Below, piece by piece: positions 41,097 to 42,255 of a stretch of 42,255 bases of DNA. The position numbers and the translations under genes were made by a program. The stretch's first letter is position 1, and each line of letters starts with the position of its first letter. This DNA comes from CAZBUK01 sp964495085. Its GTDB lineage: Bacteria; Bacteroidota; Ignavibacteria; T3Sed10-11. Below the pieces are notes generated by a model. The model was given only the letters and a program-made list of their open reading frames with translations, had not been told where the DNA came from and did no database searches. The stretch is taken from the NCBI GenBank assembly GCA_964495085.1, contig CAZBUK010000028.1:1-42255 (forward strand), in the 5' to 3' direction.

Positions 41097-41714
41097 TTAG
41101 CTTGTAATATTTAACAAATTGGATGCATCAATATAGAGCTTATTTAGAGCCTCTTCGTCAAAGCCGTCGTAGTATCCGCGTATATATGCGTCGCCATCGA
41201 CAAGGACGAATTTCTGGCTGTGCATAATCAGTTCATCTAAACTTCCGCCGTCCTCCTCCACGCCGAGTAAAAATTCCTTTCTGGATAATTCGTAGATATC
41301 AGCCTTTGGTCCGGTTAAGAAAGACCACTGCGCGGTATTGGCTTCCGTCTGTTGTGCATAATTAAAAAGTACCTCTGGGGTGTCCCGTTCGGGGTCCACG
41401 GTTATGGATATGAACCTGACGTTTTGTTCCGGAGAAAATTTCAGATGCAATTCCTTCATCTGATACGTCATAACCGGGCAAATTCCTGCACAATTCGTAA
41501 AAATGAAATTATAGACTGCGACCTTATTGTTAAGAATATCAGATGAGAATACCTTGCCATCCTGATCTATCAGCGTAAATGCTGCGATCTTCTTGATTTT
41601 TTTAAGGTCTTCCCGATCCCCCCCTCTGCTTCCAACTAAGAGGATGAAGAAGATGCCTGAGAGAATGAAAAGGACAAGAAATACGGGCGGGATTCTGAAT
41701 CTGCTGTTTAGCAT
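41097..41714 (-). CDS. SCO1/SenC-family copper chaperone
   Basis: A membrane-anchored thioredoxin-fold protein of 205 residues that loads copper into the CuA site of cytochrome oxidase. After one N-terminal helix (FLVLFILSGIFFILLV) the copper-binding CxxxC is seen in NCAGICPVMTY, and the distal His in MHSQKFVLVDGD. FTLIDQDGKVFSS is the usual entry strand. It lies five bases after the ABC permease gene and before the DUF420 gene on the same strand. Confidence 0.93.
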   Translation of the reverse strand: MLNSRFRIPPVFLVLFILSGIFFILLVGSRGGDREDLKKIKKIAAFTLIDQDGKVFSSDILNNKVAVYNFIFTNCAGICPVMTYQMKELHLKFSPEQNVRFISITVDPERDTPEVLFNYAQQTEANTAQWSFLTGPKADIYELSRKEFLLGVEEDGGSLDELIMHSQKFVLVDGDAYIRGYYDGFDEEALNKLYIDASNLLNITS

Positions 41715-41719
41715 ATTTA

Positions 41720-42255
41720 TTACCCTGTTCTGTCTTTATGTACGGTGAAAGCGGCGAATAGGACGATAACGATCAAGAATACCGCAATAACGCCGAAAGA
41801 TACCAGGAATTCCTTCTGAAAAATATCTCCGGATGATTCGGCATACAGAGAGGTCTTGAGCACCTGCACTCCGTAACCGATCGGATTGACCAATACCAGA
41901 TACCTGAAAATCCTGGACGCGCCTTCGATCGGGAAAACTGCACCCGACAGGAGCCATAAAGGGATAAGACCGACGCTCATCACGGCGTGGAATCCCTGAA
42001 TTGAGTTCAGTTTCCATGCAAGTACAAAACCGAGAGCCGATAAAGCCCCGGCAGTGACTATACACCCGATGAGAAACATGATGAACGATACAATGTGAAG
42101 GTTTATTCCGGCAAGAGGTGCGATGAAGTATAGGATAAGCCCCTGAAAAGAGGCAATCAATACTCCTCCTCCGATTTTCCCGGCAACGATGCTCAATGAG
42201 CCTATCGGCGCAATGAGGACATTCTGCAGAAAACCCGCATTGCGGTCCTCGATGA
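41720..42255 (-). CDS. ABC-2 type transporter permease, 5'-truncated by window edge
   Basis: C-terminal part of an ABC-2 exporter permease; the frame is open through the window end. The upstream codons read IEDRNAGFLQNVLIAPIGS, the conserved segment before the last helices in this family. About five more helices follow, with LWLLSGAVFPIEGA and LVNPIGYGVQVLK. About half of a typical permease is missing. Downstream genes encode SCO and DUF420, so export of a factor for copper or oxidase assembly (as with NosY/CcmB-like permeases) is possible. The ATPase partner would be outside the window. Confidence 0.9.
   Translation of the reverse strand, partial: IEDRNAGFLQNVLIAPIGSLSIVAGKIGGGVLIASFQGLILYFIAPLAGINLHIVSFIMFLIGCIVTAGALSALGFVLAWKLNSIQGFHAVMSVGLIPLWLLSGAVFPIEGASRIFRYLVLVNPIGYGVQVLKTSLYAESSGDIFQKEFLVSFGVIAVFLIVIVLFAAFTVHKDRTG

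Noticed and set aside
1..42255. tRNA, rRNA, CRISPR, insertion sequence, phage or toxin-antitoxin genes
   Set aside because: None could be recognised by reading; intergenic regions are short and almost every stretch is explained by housekeeping or envelope genes.

Overview
The window is chromosomal DNA of a Gram-negative bacterium. It encodes five predicted outer-membrane or lipoprotein-anchored envelope systems (a DUF481-type barrel, an OmpP1/FadL barrel, a TonB-dependent receptor, an ExbB/ExbD/ExbD motor and several lipoproteins), alongside a Rieske/cytochrome b complex and cytochrome-oxidase assembly factors. The family mix (ExbB-ExbD-ExbD then YqeY-CvpA-MutS2, PASTA-Rpe, CarboxypepD_reg-type TonB receptor, Rieske-cytochrome b without cytochrome c1) points to the FCB assemblage, perhaps near Ignavibacteria/Chlorobi or a related candidate phylum. 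I cannot fix the phylum without a tree. Promoters read as ordinary sigma70-like TTGnnn-17-TATATT sites rather than the Bacteroidia -33/-7 type, and several genes have good Shine-Dalgarno (SD) sites. No rRNA, tRNA, CRISPR array, insertion sequence or phage gene was seen.

Layout. 1-4338 (+): a Crp/Fnr regulator followed by a perfect palindrome, a promoter and a structured leader; a DUF4287/DUF5655 protein; then tryptophanase overlapping a Yip1-like membrane protein and a small zincin. 4339-7126 (+): a DUF481-like barrel, a Na+/Ca2+ antiporter and a hemerythrin-domain protein. 7208-10762 (-): an exported peroxiredoxin, a PD40 beta-propeller lipoprotein and an exported M28 peptidase with a PDZ domain, probably one operon. 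10963-14774 (+): a metal-handling cluster (HMA-domain lipoprotein, His/Cys-rich exported protein, ZnuD-like TonB receptor, small lipoprotein). 14984-18638 (+): an SDR oxidoreductase, the ExbB/ExbD/ExbD motor that could energise such a receptor, then YqeY and CvpA. 18645-27249 (+): MutS2, biotin carboxylase, biotin carrier protein, FadL porin, PurL and a C-terminally shortened YihY-like protein.

27299-33617 (-): nine closely spaced genes read leftwards: enoyl-CoA hydratase, Apt, Bcp, a DUF3108 protein that probably starts at ATT, DapF, a lipid kinase, Rieske protein, cytochrome b and a small membrane protein. 33766-37310 (-): Lrp/AsnC regulator and type I glutamine synthetase behind a near-consensus promoter with AT-rich direct repeats; PASTA protein and ribulose-phosphate epimerase form a separate pair. 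37461-40648 (+): a self-contained nucleoside salvage operon (Cdd, Tdk, CNT transporter, PNP). 40664-42255 (-): DUF420 protein, SCO copper chaperone and the end of an ABC-2 permease cut by the window edge.

No wholly new multi-gene system stands out. The most promising leads are the palindrome/promoter/structured leader beside the Crp/Fnr gene, the HMA-lipoprotein/TonB metal cluster, the Lrp-glnA control region, the probable ATT start and the small protein attached to the Rieske-cytochrome b genes.
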